From: Streptomyces cynarae
GTDB lineage: Bacteria > Actinomycetota > Actinomycetes > Streptomycetales > Streptomycetaceae
Length of the DNA: 64,000 nucleotides
Direction: 5' to 3'
NCBI RefSeq assembly: GCF_025642135.1
Contig: NZ_CP106793.1
Span: forward strand, 6,106,001-6,170,000
A program made the translations under genes and the position numbers. Shown one piece after another: positions 1 through 8,486 of this stretch (the first letter of the stretch is position 1; every line of letters begins with the position of its first letter). Below the pieces are notes generated by a model, which saw only the letters and a list, made by a program, of their open reading frames with translations, was not told the origin of the DNA and made no database searches.

Positions 1-1
1 C

Positions 2-1183
2 GCGGCCCGCTGGTCCGCGTTCGTCGAGCGCCACCCCAAGAAGCTCGGCGCCGTCGCCCTGGCCGTCATGGCGCTGCTCGCACTGCCCACGTTCTCCCTC
101 CACCTGGGCACCTCCGACCAGGGCAACGACCCGAAGTCGTCGACCACCCGGCAGGCGTACGACCTCCTCGCCGAGGGCTTCGGCCCCGGCGTCAACGGCC
201 CGCTCACCCTGGTCGGCAAGGTCGGCGGCGCCGAGGACAAGCTCGCCCTCGACAACCTCGACTCCACGCTCGCCGCGACCAAGGGCGTCGCCGCCGTGAC
301 GCCGGTGACGTACAACGGCAGCGGCACCACGGCGTACCTCACCGTCGTACCCGACTCCGCCCCGCAGTCCCAGCACACGAGCGACCTGGTGAAGCGGCTG
401 CGCTCCGACGTGCTGCCGCGCGCCGAGAAGGGCACCGGCCTCGACCTGTACGTGGGCGGGGTGACGGCCGGCTACGACGACTTCGCCAACGTGATCGTCG
501 GCAAGCTGCCGCTGTTCGTGAGCGTGGTGATCGGCCTGGGCTGCGTGCTGCTCCTGCTGGCCTTCCGGTCCTTCGGCATCCCGTTGAAGGCCGCCGCGAT
601 GAACCTCGCCGCCGTCGCCGCCGCCTTCGGCGTGGTCGTCGCGATCTTCCAGTGGGGCTGGGGGAGCGAGCTGCTGGGTCTCGGCAGCGCCGGCCCGATC
701 GAGCCCTTCCTCCCCGTGATCATGGTCTCGGTGCTCTTCGGGCTGTCCATGGACTACCAGGTGTTCCTGGTCAGCCGCATGTACGAGGAGTGGCTGGAGA
801 CCGGCGACAACCGCCGTGCCGTGCGCATCGGCCTCGCCGAGACCAGCCGGGTGATCAACTCGGCCGCCGTCATCATGATCTCCGTCTTCCTCTCCTTCGT
901 GCTCGGCGGCGACCGCGTGATCGCCATGTTCGGCATCGCCCTCGCCTCCGCCGTCGCCCTGGACGCCTTCGTCCTGCGCACCCTCCTCGTCCCCGCCCTG
1001 ATGCACCTCCTCGGCGCCGCCAACTGGTGGCTGCCCTCCTGGCTGGAGCGCCGGCTGCCGCGGATCAGCATCGAACCGCCCGAGTGCCGTACGACGGTCC
1101 CTGGGACGCGTCCGGAGGAGGACGCCCTGGTCGACGTACTCCTGAAGGAGCGGGAACAGGATGTGCGCGATATCCCTGGGTGA
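2..1183 (+). CDS. MMPL/RND-family exporter, C-terminal part (5' end outside window)
   Basis: The frame is open from base 2, so the gene begins before the window. What is visible is the C-terminal half of an MMPL-type transporter: a periplasmic loop (about residues 35-155), then five or so hydrophobic segments (nt about 510-1020) with the family's typical stretch GLSMDYQVFLVSRMYEEW between helices and a following VINSAAVIMISVFLSF helix. Such proteins export lipids or hydrophobic small molecules using the proton gradient; the substrate cannot be inferred. It ends in a short hydrophilic tail and overlaps the start of the next reading frame by 23 bases. Confidence 0.9.
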   Translation, partial: AARWSAFVERHPKKLGAVALAVMALLALPTFSLHLGTSDQGNDPKSSTTRQAYDLLAEGFGPGVNGPLTLVGKVGGAEDKLALDNLDSTLAATKGVAAVTPVTYNGSGTTAYLTVVPDSAPQSQHTSDLVKRLRSDVLPRAEKGTGLDLYVGGVTAGYDDFANVIVGKLPLFVSVVIGLGCVLLLLAFRSFGIPLKAAAMNLAAVAAAFGVVVAIFQWGWGSELLGLGSAGPIEPFLPVIMVSVLFGLSMDYQVFLVSRMYEEWLETGDNRRAVRIGLAETSRVINSAAVIMISVFLSFVLGGDRVIAMFGIALASAVALDAFVLRTLLVPALMHLLGAANWWLPSWLERRLPRISIEPPECRTTVPGTRPEEDALVDVLLKEREQDVRDIPG

Positions 1184-1654
1184 CGACGGAGCCGAGCTGC
1201 GGCCGCTGGAGCCGTGGCACGCGGAGGAGTTCCTCGCGCACCTCACCGCGGGCGGGAGTTCATCACCCGGCACATCCGGTTCGGGGAGAACGCCACCGAC
1301 GTGGACTCCGCCCGGGAGATCCTCAAGGGGTACGCCGACAAGCGCGCCGTCGGCAACTGCGAGCTCGGCTGCCGGCTGGAGCCCGCGGCGGCCGGACGGG
1401 GCCTTGTCACCCGTGGGGCGCGGGTCCTCATCGACTGGGCGTTTGACGAGCGCGGCATGCACCGTGTGGAGTGGTACGCGTCGTCCGCCAACGAACCGAG
1501 CATCAATGTGGCGCGACGGCTCGGCATGACCCGGGAAGGGGTGCTCCGCGAGGCGTACCCGCACCGGGGCGTGCGTCAGGACATCGAGGTCTGGTCGGTG
1601 CTCGCCCCCGAGTGGAGTGCGGCACGCGCGTGTGACGACCGGGACGATCACTGA
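1161..1654 (+). pseudogene. GNAT (RimJ/RimL-type) acetyltransferase, frameshifted and internally deleted
   Basis: An ATG at 1161 opens MCAISLGDDGAELRPLEPW..., typical of RimL-like N-acetyltransferases, but the frame is lost near 1250-1256. The family sequence continues in another frame from GREFITRHIRFGEN to the stop at 1652-1654. One missing G in the G-rich run would explain it. In addition, the text jumps from ...ILKGYADKRA directly to VGNCELGC; from memory of the family, about 25 residues with the beta4 strand are missing there, in frame. The acetyl-CoA loop (EPAAAGRGLVTRGARVLIDWAF) and the C-terminal EWYASSANEPSINVARRLGM remain. Either a decayed gene or an assembly error. Confidence 0.7.
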
Positions 1655-1731
1655 GAGACGATCGCCAACAGTCGATCACCAAGACCGATTCATTAAGAGA
1701 CCTCTCAGACAGCGTCCGTACGGTGCGAGGC

Positions 1732-2316
1732 ATGGGAACCAAGACAGTGGACGAGGCCAAGGCCGCGAGCGGCGTCGAAGCGACGAACGACGAGGAGAAG
1801 GTGGAGGCCACCAAGGCCGACGAGGCGAGCGAGGCCACCGAGGCGAGGGAGGCCCAGGCCGGGGAGGCTGCCGAGGCCATGGAGGCCACTGAGGTGTCCG
1901 AGGAGGCCGCGCCGAAGGGTCCCTCCGGCATCGGCCAGGGTGCCGGGGCGGTGGTTTCGGCCGCGCTCGGCTTCGTCTCGCTCAGCGGGAGCTGGCTCGG
2001 CACCGTGGCCGGAGCGCGCCAGCAGCTCATCGGCCAGCTGCGGACCTCGTCCCAGGCGAGCGTCGCCAAGCAGATCAAGGCGGTCTACGGAGACGCCTGG
2101 CACGCCACCGCGCTGTGGGGCGGCCTGTTCGCGCTGGCCGCGCTCATCGTGGGCGTCGTGGTGCTGGCGCGGCCGGCGTTCGGGGCGCCCGGGAAGCCGC
2201 AGGCCGCGTGGGTCAAGTCGGTCGCGTGGGGCGGTGTCGCGCTGGGTGTCATCGGCCTGTTCCTGGCCGTGCTGAAGTACACGGACATCCTGCTCGGCCT
2301 TCCGTCCGCCAGTTGA
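1732..2316 (+). CDS. conserved membrane protein with acidic/alanine-rich N-terminus
   Basis: About 194 residues. The first ~65 residues are a low-complexity run of Glu, Ala, Thr and Lys, probably disordered and cytoplasmic. Three hydrophobic stretches follow: GAVVSAALGFVSLSGSWLG, ALWGGLFALAALIVGVVVLA and VAWGGVALGVIGLFLAVLKY, with an amphipathic segment of about 40 residues between the first two. I do not recognise a named family. The ATG at 1732 was chosen; an in-frame GTG lies 9 bases upstream at 1723. A strong hairpin follows the stop, so it looks monocistronic. Confidence 0.75.
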   Translation: MGTKTVDEAKAASGVEATNDEEKVEATKADEASEATEAREAQAGEAAEAMEATEVSEEAAPKGPSGIGQGAGAVVSAALGFVSLSGSWLGTVAGARQQLIGQLRTSSQASVAKQIKAVYGDAWHATALWGGLFALAALIVGVVVLARPAFGAPGKPQAAWVKSVAWGGVALGVIGLFLAVLKYTDILLGLPSAS

Positions 2317-2330
2317 GGAGCGCGGTATGA

Positions 2331-2377
2331 GGGGTCTTAGGGCGTCTCCGGCACTTCCGCCGGGGCCCTAAGACCCC
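2331..2377 (+). terminator. intrinsic terminator-like hairpin
   Basis: A perfect 13-bp inverted repeat, GGGGTCTTAGGGC (2331-2343) with its complement at 2365-2377, has a smaller GC hairpin in the loop. It follows the membrane protein stop (2316) by 14 bases. A short T/C-rich stretch follows. Confidence 0.8.
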
Positions 2378-2508
2378 CTCTTCGCATCTAAGGCCCCTAC
2401 CGAGCCGGAAGATGCGGAACTTTCCCGATGCGACGGACCCCCCTCGGAAACGAAGGTTGAGGCAGCGCAGAAAGCGCTGGCGCACCACAACTTCCCAGGG
2501 GGACGCAC

Positions 2509-2685
2509 ATGTTCGCGTACGAGCTGCACAAGATCCGTTCCGCCGAGCTGATCCGCGAGGCCGACGACTACCGTCTCGCCCGCACGGCCCAGCGCCGCCG
2601 CCGGCAGTCCGCCGACGACGCGGCCCGCCAGGCCCGGTCCCATAGTGCCCGCCGCGGCCGGAGCGGGTTCACCCGCGCGGCGTGA
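2509..2685 (+). CDS. small basic conserved protein (58 aa)
   Basis: ATG at 2509 behind an AGGGGG ribosome site (2497-2502). The 58-residue product begins MFAYELHKIRSAELIREADD and continues with an Arg/Ala-rich helix (RTAQRRRRQSADDAARQA). It is charged throughout, has no membrane segment or Cys, and is probably one long helix. Short proteins of this type with the MFxYELHxxRxAELIRxA opening recur in Streptomyces; no function is known to me. A hairpin at 2760-2791 follows. Confidence 0.7.
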   Translation: MFAYELHKIRSAELIREADDYRLARTAQRRRRQSADDAARQARSHSARRGRSGFTRAA

Positions 2686-2759
2686 ACACGCGGTCTTGCG
2701 GGGACGGCGGCACGGGCCCCGCGCTCCCGGCGCACGCCGACCCCGCCCGATCCGACGCG

Positions 2760-2791
2760 GCGGCCGTCCCCGAACCACCGGGGGCGGCCGC
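2760..2791 (+). terminator. GC hairpin after the small gene
   Basis: GCGGCCG-t-CCCC (2760-2771) pairs with GGGG-CGGCCGC (2781-2791) around a short loop, 75 bases after the stop of the 58-aa gene and upstream of the LuxR regulator. No T run follows, as is common for Streptomyces terminators. Confidence 0.55.
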
Positions 2792-2843
2792 TTCGCCGTC
2801 ACCGGAGCGGATAATCGGTGCCGCTCTGTCAGTGCCCCGTGAC

Positions 2844-5800
2844 ATGCTCGGGGGCGTGGAGACCAGGTCCGTCAGCCCCGTTTTCGTCGGCCGCGACGAG
2901 GAGTTGGGGGCGTTGCACGACGCGCTCGCCCGCGCCGCAGCCGGAGAGCCCCAGGCGCTGCTCGTCGGGGGCGAGGCGGGCGTCGGCAAAACCCGGCTGC
3001 TGGAGGAGTTCACGGCGGCCGCGGCCCGCCGGGACGCCGTCGTCGCGCTGGGCGGCTGCGTCGAGATCGGCGCCGACGGGCTGCCCTTCGCGCCGTTCTC
3101 CACCGCCCTGCGCGCCCTGCGCCGCCAGATGCCCGAGGAACTCGCCGAGGCCGCCGCCGGTCAGGAGGACGAGCTCGCCCGGCTGCTGCCCGAACTCGGC
3201 GAGGTCCGCCGCGGCCCACGGGACGACGAGGAGGGCATGGCCCGCCTCTTCGAGCTCACCGCCCGCCTGCTCGAGCGGATCGCCGCCCGCCGCACCGTCG
3301 TCCTCGCCCTGGAGGACCTGCACTGGGCGGACGCCTCCACCCGCCACCTGCTCGCCTACCTCCTGCGCACGCTGCGCAGCGGCCGTCTGGTCGTCGTCGC
3401 CACCTACCGCTCCGACGACATCCACCGCCGCCACCCGCTGCGCCCCCTCCTCGCCGAACTCGACCGCCTGCGCACCGTCCACCGCATCGAGCTGGGCCGG
3501 TTCAACCGCACCGAGGTCGAACGCCAGATCGCCGGCATTTTCGCCGCCGACCCCGACCCGGCCCAGGTCGACGACATCTTCGCCCGCTCCGACGGCAACG
3601 CCTTCTTCGTGGAGGAACTGGCGGTGGCCGCCCAGGACAGCTGCGGCACGGGCCTCACCGACTCCCTGCGAGACCTGCTCCTCGTCCGGGTCGAGGCGCT
3701 GCCCGAGACCGCGCAGCGGGTCGCCCGGACCGTCGCCGAGGGCGGCTCCACCGTCGAGTACCGCCTCCTCGCCGCCGTCGCCTCACTCGCCGAGGAGGAC
3801 CTCATCGAGGCCCTGCGCGCCGCCGTCGGCGCCAACATCCTCCTGGCCACCCCCGACGGCGACGGCTACCGCTTCCGTCACTCCCTGGTCCGCGAGGCCG
3901 TCAGCGACGACCTGCTCCCCGGCGAGCGCTCCCGTCTCAACCGGCGCTACGCCGAGGCCCTGGAGGCCGACCCCGCACTCGTCCCCGCCGACCAGCGAGC
4001 CACCCGCCTGGCCAGCTACTGGTACCACGCGCACGACGCCGCCAAGGCCCTGCCCGCGGTCCTCGACGCCGCGGTGGAGGCCCGACGCCGGCACGCCCAC
4101 TCCGAGCAACTGCGGCTGCTGGAGCGGGCGATGGAGCTGTGGGACCTCGCCCCCGAGGACGTACGGGCGGCCCTGCGGCCCGTGGACTATGCGGAGGTCT
4201 ACCCTCCGTGCGGCTGCGACCCGGCGACCACACCCCTGCGCTACCTCGACCTGATGGCCGAGGCGGCCGTGGCGGGCCGGCTGTGCGGCGAGCGGGAACG
4301 CGCCCTGAAGATCACCAGACGGGCCCTGCGCCTCTTGGAGGAGGACCCCGATCCGCTGCGCGCCGCCTGGTTCTGGGTGCAGCGTTCCCGGCTCGTGCAG
4401 AACACGGGCCGCGGCGACGGATGGAAGGAACTCGCCACCGCCCAGGAGCTGGTGCGGGGACTGCCGCCCTCCGAGGTGCACGCCGAGGTGCTCGCCATGG
4501 TCGCCGGCTGGTCGATGCTGCACGAGCCCGGCCCCGACGCATTTTCGGCCGCCGAGCGCGCCGTGGAGTACGCGCGCATGGTGGGCGCCCGCGACATCGA
4601 GCTCAACGCGCGCCTCACCCTGGGCGGCCTCCTCGTCGACGCGGGTGACATCGACGCCGGGCTCGCGGAGATCTACGAGGTCAGGGAACGGGCGGCTGTC
4701 TTCGGCGAGGTCTATGTCAGGGGCCGCCTGCAGGTGAACCTGCCGTCCCACCTGGAAGGCATCGGCCGTTCCCGGGAGGCCGTGGAGGTGATGCGCGAGG
4801 GCCTGGAGATCACCCGGAAGCTGGGGCTGACGGACTCCGAGGCCTGGGTATGGGCCAACCTCGGCGAATCCCTCCACTCCCTGGGCCGCTGGGACGAGGC
4901 CGCCGAGGCAGGGATCAACTCCGAGCGTGTCGGCCAGAGCGCCAAGCCCCGCGCCTTCCGCGCCACGATCCACGCACACCTCGCCCTCTGCCGCGGCGAC
5001 CTGGCCGAGGCAGGGCGGCAACTGGCCGCCGCCCGTGCGTACCTGGGCACGCACGACAGCGTGCCGCAGCAAGAGCTGAGGCTGGATCACGTCGCCATCG
5101 GGATCGCCGCCGGCGAAGGCCGCCTCATCGACGCCCGCGCCACGCTCGCCACCGTGTTGAACAGAGGCTTTCCGCTCGGCACCCAGCGCTATGGCTGGCC
5201 GCTGCTGCTCGCCGCCGCCACCGCCGAGGCCGACGCGCTCGGGCTGCCCGCCGCCGAGCCGGGCCGCGCCGAGACGCTGGAGCGGATCCGCGACACCGCG
5301 AAGACACTCGCCGCGAACGTGCCGGTGTGGCAGGCCTACGCATGCTGGGTCCGCGCCGAGCTGCTGCGTGCCGAGGGGCGTGGCACCCCGGACGTCTGGG
5401 CGGAGGCCGTGACCGCCTTCGAGGCCCTGGACCGCCCGTACGACCTGGCCCGGGTCCGGCACCGGCTCGCCGAGTCCCTGCTGGCCCCGGGCTGCGACGA
5501 GGACGCGCGCGAGCGGGCCGCCGAGCTGCTGCGGCTGGCCGGGGCGGTGGCCGACCACCTCGGTGCCCGGCCGCTCGCCGACTCGGTCGCCCTGCTCGCC
5601 CGGCGCGCCCGCCTCACCCTGAGCCGCGTCCCGGAACCGGCCGCGCTCGATCCGGCGGAGTCCCTGGGGCTGACCAACCGGGAGCGGGACGTGCTCCGCC
5701 TGGTCGCGATCGGCCGCAGCAACCGGCAGATAGCCGAGGAGCTGTTCATCTCCCCGAAGACCGCCAGCGTCCACGTGTCGAACATCCTGGCGAAGCTGGG

Positions 5801-5888
5801 TGTCGCGGGGCGGGGCGAGGCGGCGGCGGTGGCACACCGCCTGCGGTTGTTCCCGGCGGAGGCACCCCCTGTCCAGGCCGCGGGCTGA
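2844..5888 (+). CDS. LAL-type LuxR-family ATP-binding transcriptional regulator
   Basis: About 1014 residues, the usual size of large ATP-binding LuxR regulators. An AAA-like module is near the N-terminus (VFVGRDEELGAL, residues ~11-22), with Walker A GEAGVGKT (43-50) and a Walker B-like VVLALEDLHWAD (~150). A long helical repeat (TPR-like) region fills the middle. The C-terminus has a LuxR helix-turn-helix, LTNRERDVLRLVAIGRSNRQIAEELFI onward (~942-1000). It should be a DNA-binding activator sensing an unknown ligand. The frame is open back to 2682, but those codons overlap the preceding gene and lack homology-like content. ATG 2844 is preferred; GTG 2856 is an alternative. Confidence 0.85.
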   Translation: MLGGVETRSVSPVFVGRDEELGALHDALARAAAGEPQALLVGGEAGVGKTRLLEEFTAAAARRDAVVALGGCVEIGADGLPFAPFSTALRALRRQMPEELAEAAAGQEDELARLLPELGEVRRGPRDDEEGMARLFELTARLLERIAARRTVVLALEDLHWADASTRHLLAYLLRTLRSGRLVVVATYRSDDIHRRHPLRPLLAELDRLRTVHRIELGRFNRTEVERQIAGIFAADPDPAQVDDIFARSDGNAFFVEELAVAAQDSCGTGLTDSLRDLLLVRVEALPETAQRVARTVAEGGSTVEYRLLAAVASLAEEDLIEALRAAVGANILLATPDGDGYRFRHSLVREAVSDDLLPGERSRLNRRYAEALEADPALVPADQRATRLASYWYHAHDAAKALPAVLDAAVEARRRHAHSEQLRLLERAMELWDLAPEDVRAALRPVDYAEVYPPCGCDPATTPLRYLDLMAEAAVAGRLCGERERALKITRRALRLLEEDPDPLRAAWFWVQRSRLVQNTGRGDGWKELATAQELVRGLPPSEVHAEVLAMVAGWSMLHEPGPDAFSAAERAVEYARMVGARDIELNARLTLGGLLVDAGDIDAGLAEIYEVRERAAVFGEVYVRGRLQVNLPSHLEGIGRSREAVEVMREGLEITRKLGLTDSEAWVWANLGESLHSLGRWDEAAEAGINSERVGQSAKPRAFRATIHAHLALCRGDLAEAGRQLAAARAYLGTHDSVPQQELRLDHVAIGIAAGEGRLIDARATLATVLNRGFPLGTQRYGWPLLLAAATAEADALGLPAAEPGRAETLERIRDTAKTLAANVPVWQAYACWVRAELLRAEGRGTPDVWAEAVTAFEALDRPYDLARVRHRLAESLLAPGCDEDARERAAELLRLAGAVADHLGARPLADSVALLARRARLTLSRVPEPAALDPAESLGLTNRERDVLRLVAIGRSNRQIAEELFISPKTASVHVSNILAKLGVAGRGEAAAVAHRLRLFPAEAPPVQAAG

Positions 5889-5926
5889 GGCTTACGCTGA
5901 CGGGAATCCGGGCCTAGGGAGGCGCC

Positions 5927-6121
5927 GTGTTCAACATGTTCGAGGAACTGTTCGCGCCGGGCCGCAAACACACCCACGATGAGCAGAAGCGCCTGGAACT
6001 GACCCGGTTGGACGTCACGGACGGCGATCCGGGCCGGGGCCCGATCGACCTGGCGTCGGGCACGGTGGTCATACGCCTGCCGAAACCGGCTCCCGCCGAG
6101 CCGGAGCCCGACCAGGGCTGA
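5927..6121 (+). CDS. small DUF6191-type protein (64 aa)
   Basis: GTG start at 5927 preceded by GGGAGGCGCC. The product begins MFNMFEELFAPGRKHT, then has DVTDGDPGRGPIDLASGTVVI and a Pro/Glu tail. This matches my memory of the DUF6191 family of short actinobacterial proteins, whose function is unknown. It lies 38 bases after the LuxR regulator stop and may be co-transcribed. It is convergent with the sugar dehydrogenase gene, with only 14 bases between stops. Confidence 0.75.
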   Translation: MFNMFEELFAPGRKHTHDEQKRLELTRLDVTDGDPGRGPIDLASGTVVIRLPKPAPAEPEPDQG

Positions 6122-6135
6122 ACCGGCCCGCCCGG

Positions 6136-7293
6136 CTACGACACCACCACCTCGAGGATCCGGTCGTCGGTGGGCGACGGCTTGCCCCGGCCGTCCGTGT
6201 TGCTCGTCGTCAGCCACAGCTTGTCGCCGCCGGCCGCGACCACCGTGCGCAGACGGCCGTATGCGCCGGTGAGGAAGGCCTGCGGGGGTGCCGAGGTCTC
6301 CGTGCCCTTCAGCGGGATGCGCCACAGCCGCTCCCCGCGCAGACCCGCCATCCAGATCGACCCCTCGGCGTAGGCGATGCCGCTGGGGGAGGCCACGTCG
6401 GTGTGCCACTGGGCGATCGGGTTCTGGTACCCGGGGTCGCTCGACCTGCCCTCGGTGTCCGGCCAGCCGTAGTTGCCGCCGGGCTTGATCGCGTTCAGCT
6501 CGTCCCAGGTGTCCTGGCCGAACTCGGAGGCGTACAGCCGCTGCTTGCCGTCCCAGGCCAGACCCTGCACATTGCGGTGCCCGTACGAATACACCACCGA
6601 GTTCCCGAAGGGGTTGCCGGGGGCGGGCTCGCCCTCGGGGGTCATGCGCAGGATCTTGCCGCCCAGCGAGTTCCGGTCCTGGGCCAGACCCCGGTCGCCC
6701 GACTCGCCGGTGCCCGCGTACAGCATGCCGTCGGGGCCGAACGCGATACGGCCGCCGTTGTGGATGAAGCCCTTCGGGATGCCCTTGAACACGGTGTCCG
6801 GTGCGCCGAGCTGCTCACCGGCCGGCTTCCGCGGGTCGTACAGCATGCGGACGATGCGGTTGTCGGAGTCGGTCGTCAGGTAGGCGTAGACCAGGTGGTC
6901 CGAGGCGTGGTCCGGGGAGAGCGCGATGCCCAGCAGCCCGCCCTCGCCGTCGGCGGCGACACCGGGCACCGTGCCCAGGAGCGTTCTCCGGCCGGTCCTG
7001 TCGTCGACCCGGGTGATCGTCCCGTCGTCCCGGGAGGAGACCAGGAGCCCGCTGCCGGGCAGCGCAGCCAGGCCCCAGGGTGTCTTGAGGTGATCGGCGA
7101 CCGTGCGCACCACCCGCACCGACCCCTTGGCCGGCGGTGTCTCTTCGGCGGTCCGCCCGGAGGCCGACGGCGCCGCCGAGCCGGCCGAGGAACTCTCGCC
7201 ACCACTCGGTGTGCCTCCGCCGCCGGAGGAGCAGCCGACCGCCAGCAGCGCGGTCGCGGCCACCACGGCCGTCACCACTCGACGTCGCACCAT
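6136..7293 (-). CDS. PQQ-dependent sugar dehydrogenase-like lipoprotein (GSDH/sorbosone dehydrogenase family)
   Basis: 385 residues. The N-terminus MVRRRVVTAVVAATALLAVGCSSGGGG is a lipoprotein signal with the lipobox LAVGC, so the protein should be tethered outside the membrane. A Ser/Gly/Thr linker of ~45 residues follows, then a six-bladed propeller typical of soluble glucose dehydrogenase/aldose sugar dehydrogenase proteins: LKTPWGLAALPGSGLLVSS, DGEGGLLGIALSPDH, IHNGGRIAFGPDGMLYAGTGE (the family HxGGxLxFGPDG signature), YSYGHRNVQGLAWDG and ELNAIKPGGNYGWPDTEG. The true substrate in Streptomyces is not established. The gene is monocistronic on the minus strand. Confidence 0.88.
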   Translation of the reverse strand: MVRRRVVTAVVAATALLAVGCSSGGGGTPSGGESSSAGSAAPSASGRTAEETPPAKGSVRVVRTVADHLKTPWGLAALPGSGLLVSSRDDGTITRVDDRTGRRTLLGTVPGVAADGEGGLLGIALSPDHASDHLVYAYLTTDSDNRIVRMLYDPRKPAGEQLGAPDTVFKGIPKGFIHNGGRIAFGPDGMLYAGTGESGDRGLAQDRNSLGGKILRMTPEGEPAPGNPFGNSVVYSYGHRNVQGLAWDGKQRLYASEFGQDTWDELNAIKPGGNYGWPDTEGRSSDPGYQNPIAQWHTDVASPSGIAYAEGSIWMAGLRGERLWRIPLKGTETSAPPQAFLTGAYGRLRTVVAAGGDKLWLTTSNTDGRGKPSPTDDRILEVVVS

Positions 7294-7413
7294 CCAGCTC
7301 CCTCCGCCACGGGCCGTCCCTCCCTTACCTACGCCTCGGACACCACTGGGGTTCCCATCGCCGGTCTTCCCTCCAGCGACCTTCCCATTCCGGCCACGCG
7401 GTACGGGGTCCGT

Positions 7414-8412
7414 TCAGTCCCACGACCCCTGCGCCGCGGGCAGCCCCGCCAGTTCCGTCAGGTCCTCGGGGGTCAGCCGCAGCACGGAGGCCGCCGCGTT
7501 CTCCGCCACCCACCGCCGCTGTTTGGCGCCTGGGACCGGGACCACGTGGGGGCCCTGGGACAGCACCCAGGACAGGGCCACCTGGGCGGGGGTGACGGCG
7601 TCGCCGTGGCGGTGAGCCACCCGGCGCAGGCCCGCCACGATCGGCTGGTTCGCCGCCATCATCTCCGCCGTGAAGCGGGGATGCCGGGCGCGCAGGTCGT
7701 CCGGTTCGAAACCCTCGCCCGGGGTCAGCGTGCCGGTCAGGAAGCCGTTGCCGAGCGGCATGGCCGCGAGCAAGCCCACGCCGCGCGCCGCGCACCACGG
7801 CAGCAGCGCGTCCAGGGCCTGGGGCGACCACACCGACAGCTCCGCCTCCACCGCGCTCACCGGGAACACCTGCTGCACCCGCTCCAGCTGCCGGATCGTT
7901 CCGTCGTACCGCCGCGTCCCGGTCCGCCGCCCTTCGCGCACCCCCACCGCGCACAGCCCCAGCGCCCGCACCTTGCCCGCCCGCACCAGGTCCGCCATCG
8001 CGCCCCAGGTCTCCTCGACGGGCACCTCCGGGTCGGCGCGGTGCAGCTGGTAGAGATCGATGACGTCCGTCTGCAGACGGCGCAGCGACGCGTCGCAGGC
8101 CCGTTTCACATAGCCGGGGCGGCCGTTGGCCACGATGTGCTGCTCGCCCACCAGCAGCCCCACCTTGGTCGAGACAAAGGCATCGGCGCGCCGCTCCTTC
8201 AGGACCCGGCCCAGCAGCAGCTCGTTGGTGAACGGTCCGTACATGTCGGCGGTGTCCAGCAGTGTCATCCCCAGGTCGAGCGCCCGGTGCACCGTCCGCA
8301 GCGACTCGTCGCCCCGCTGCCGGGAGGTGGAGTACCCCCAGCTCATCGGCATGCACCCGAGTCCCACGGCCCCCACTTCGAGCGTCGCCGCGCCGATCGT
8401 CCTGCGCTCCAC
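7414..8412 (-). CDS. aldo/keto reductase
   Basis: 332 residues with the AKR barrel and tetrad positions visible: Asp and Tyr in LLDTADMYGPFTNE, Lys in AFVSTKVGL and His in DLYQLHRADPEVP. The NADPH-binding C-terminal stretch VPGAKQRRWVAENAAA is present. It should reduce carbonyl groups using NADPH; the substrate is unknown. It is divergent from the hydroxyacid dehydrogenase at 8487, sharing a 74-base promoter region. Confidence 0.9.
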   Translation of the reverse strand: MERRTIGAATLEVGAVGLGCMPMSWGYSTSRQRGDESLRTVHRALDLGMTLLDTADMYGPFTNELLLGRVLKERRADAFVSTKVGLLVGEQHIVANGRPGYVKRACDASLRRLQTDVIDLYQLHRADPEVPVEETWGAMADLVRAGKVRALGLCAVGVREGRRTGTRRYDGTIRQLERVQQVFPVSAVEAELSVWSPQALDALLPWCAARGVGLLAAMPLGNGFLTGTLTPGEGFEPDDLRARHPRFTAEMMAANQPIVAGLRRVAHRHGDAVTPAQVALSWVLSQGPHVVPVPGAKQRRWVAENAAASVLRLTPEDLTELAGLPAAQGSWD

Positions 8413-8486
8413 CTGGCCGTGTCCTCCTTTGCTGGCACCCCAAACTAACCAATGCGGCGCCGGATCCTTGGCATAGCCTCCTGACC

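Noticed and set aside
2682..2843. GTG at 2682 as the start of the LAL regulator
   Set aside because: It overlaps the stop of the 58-aa gene and the following hairpin; the first family-like residues begin after 2844.
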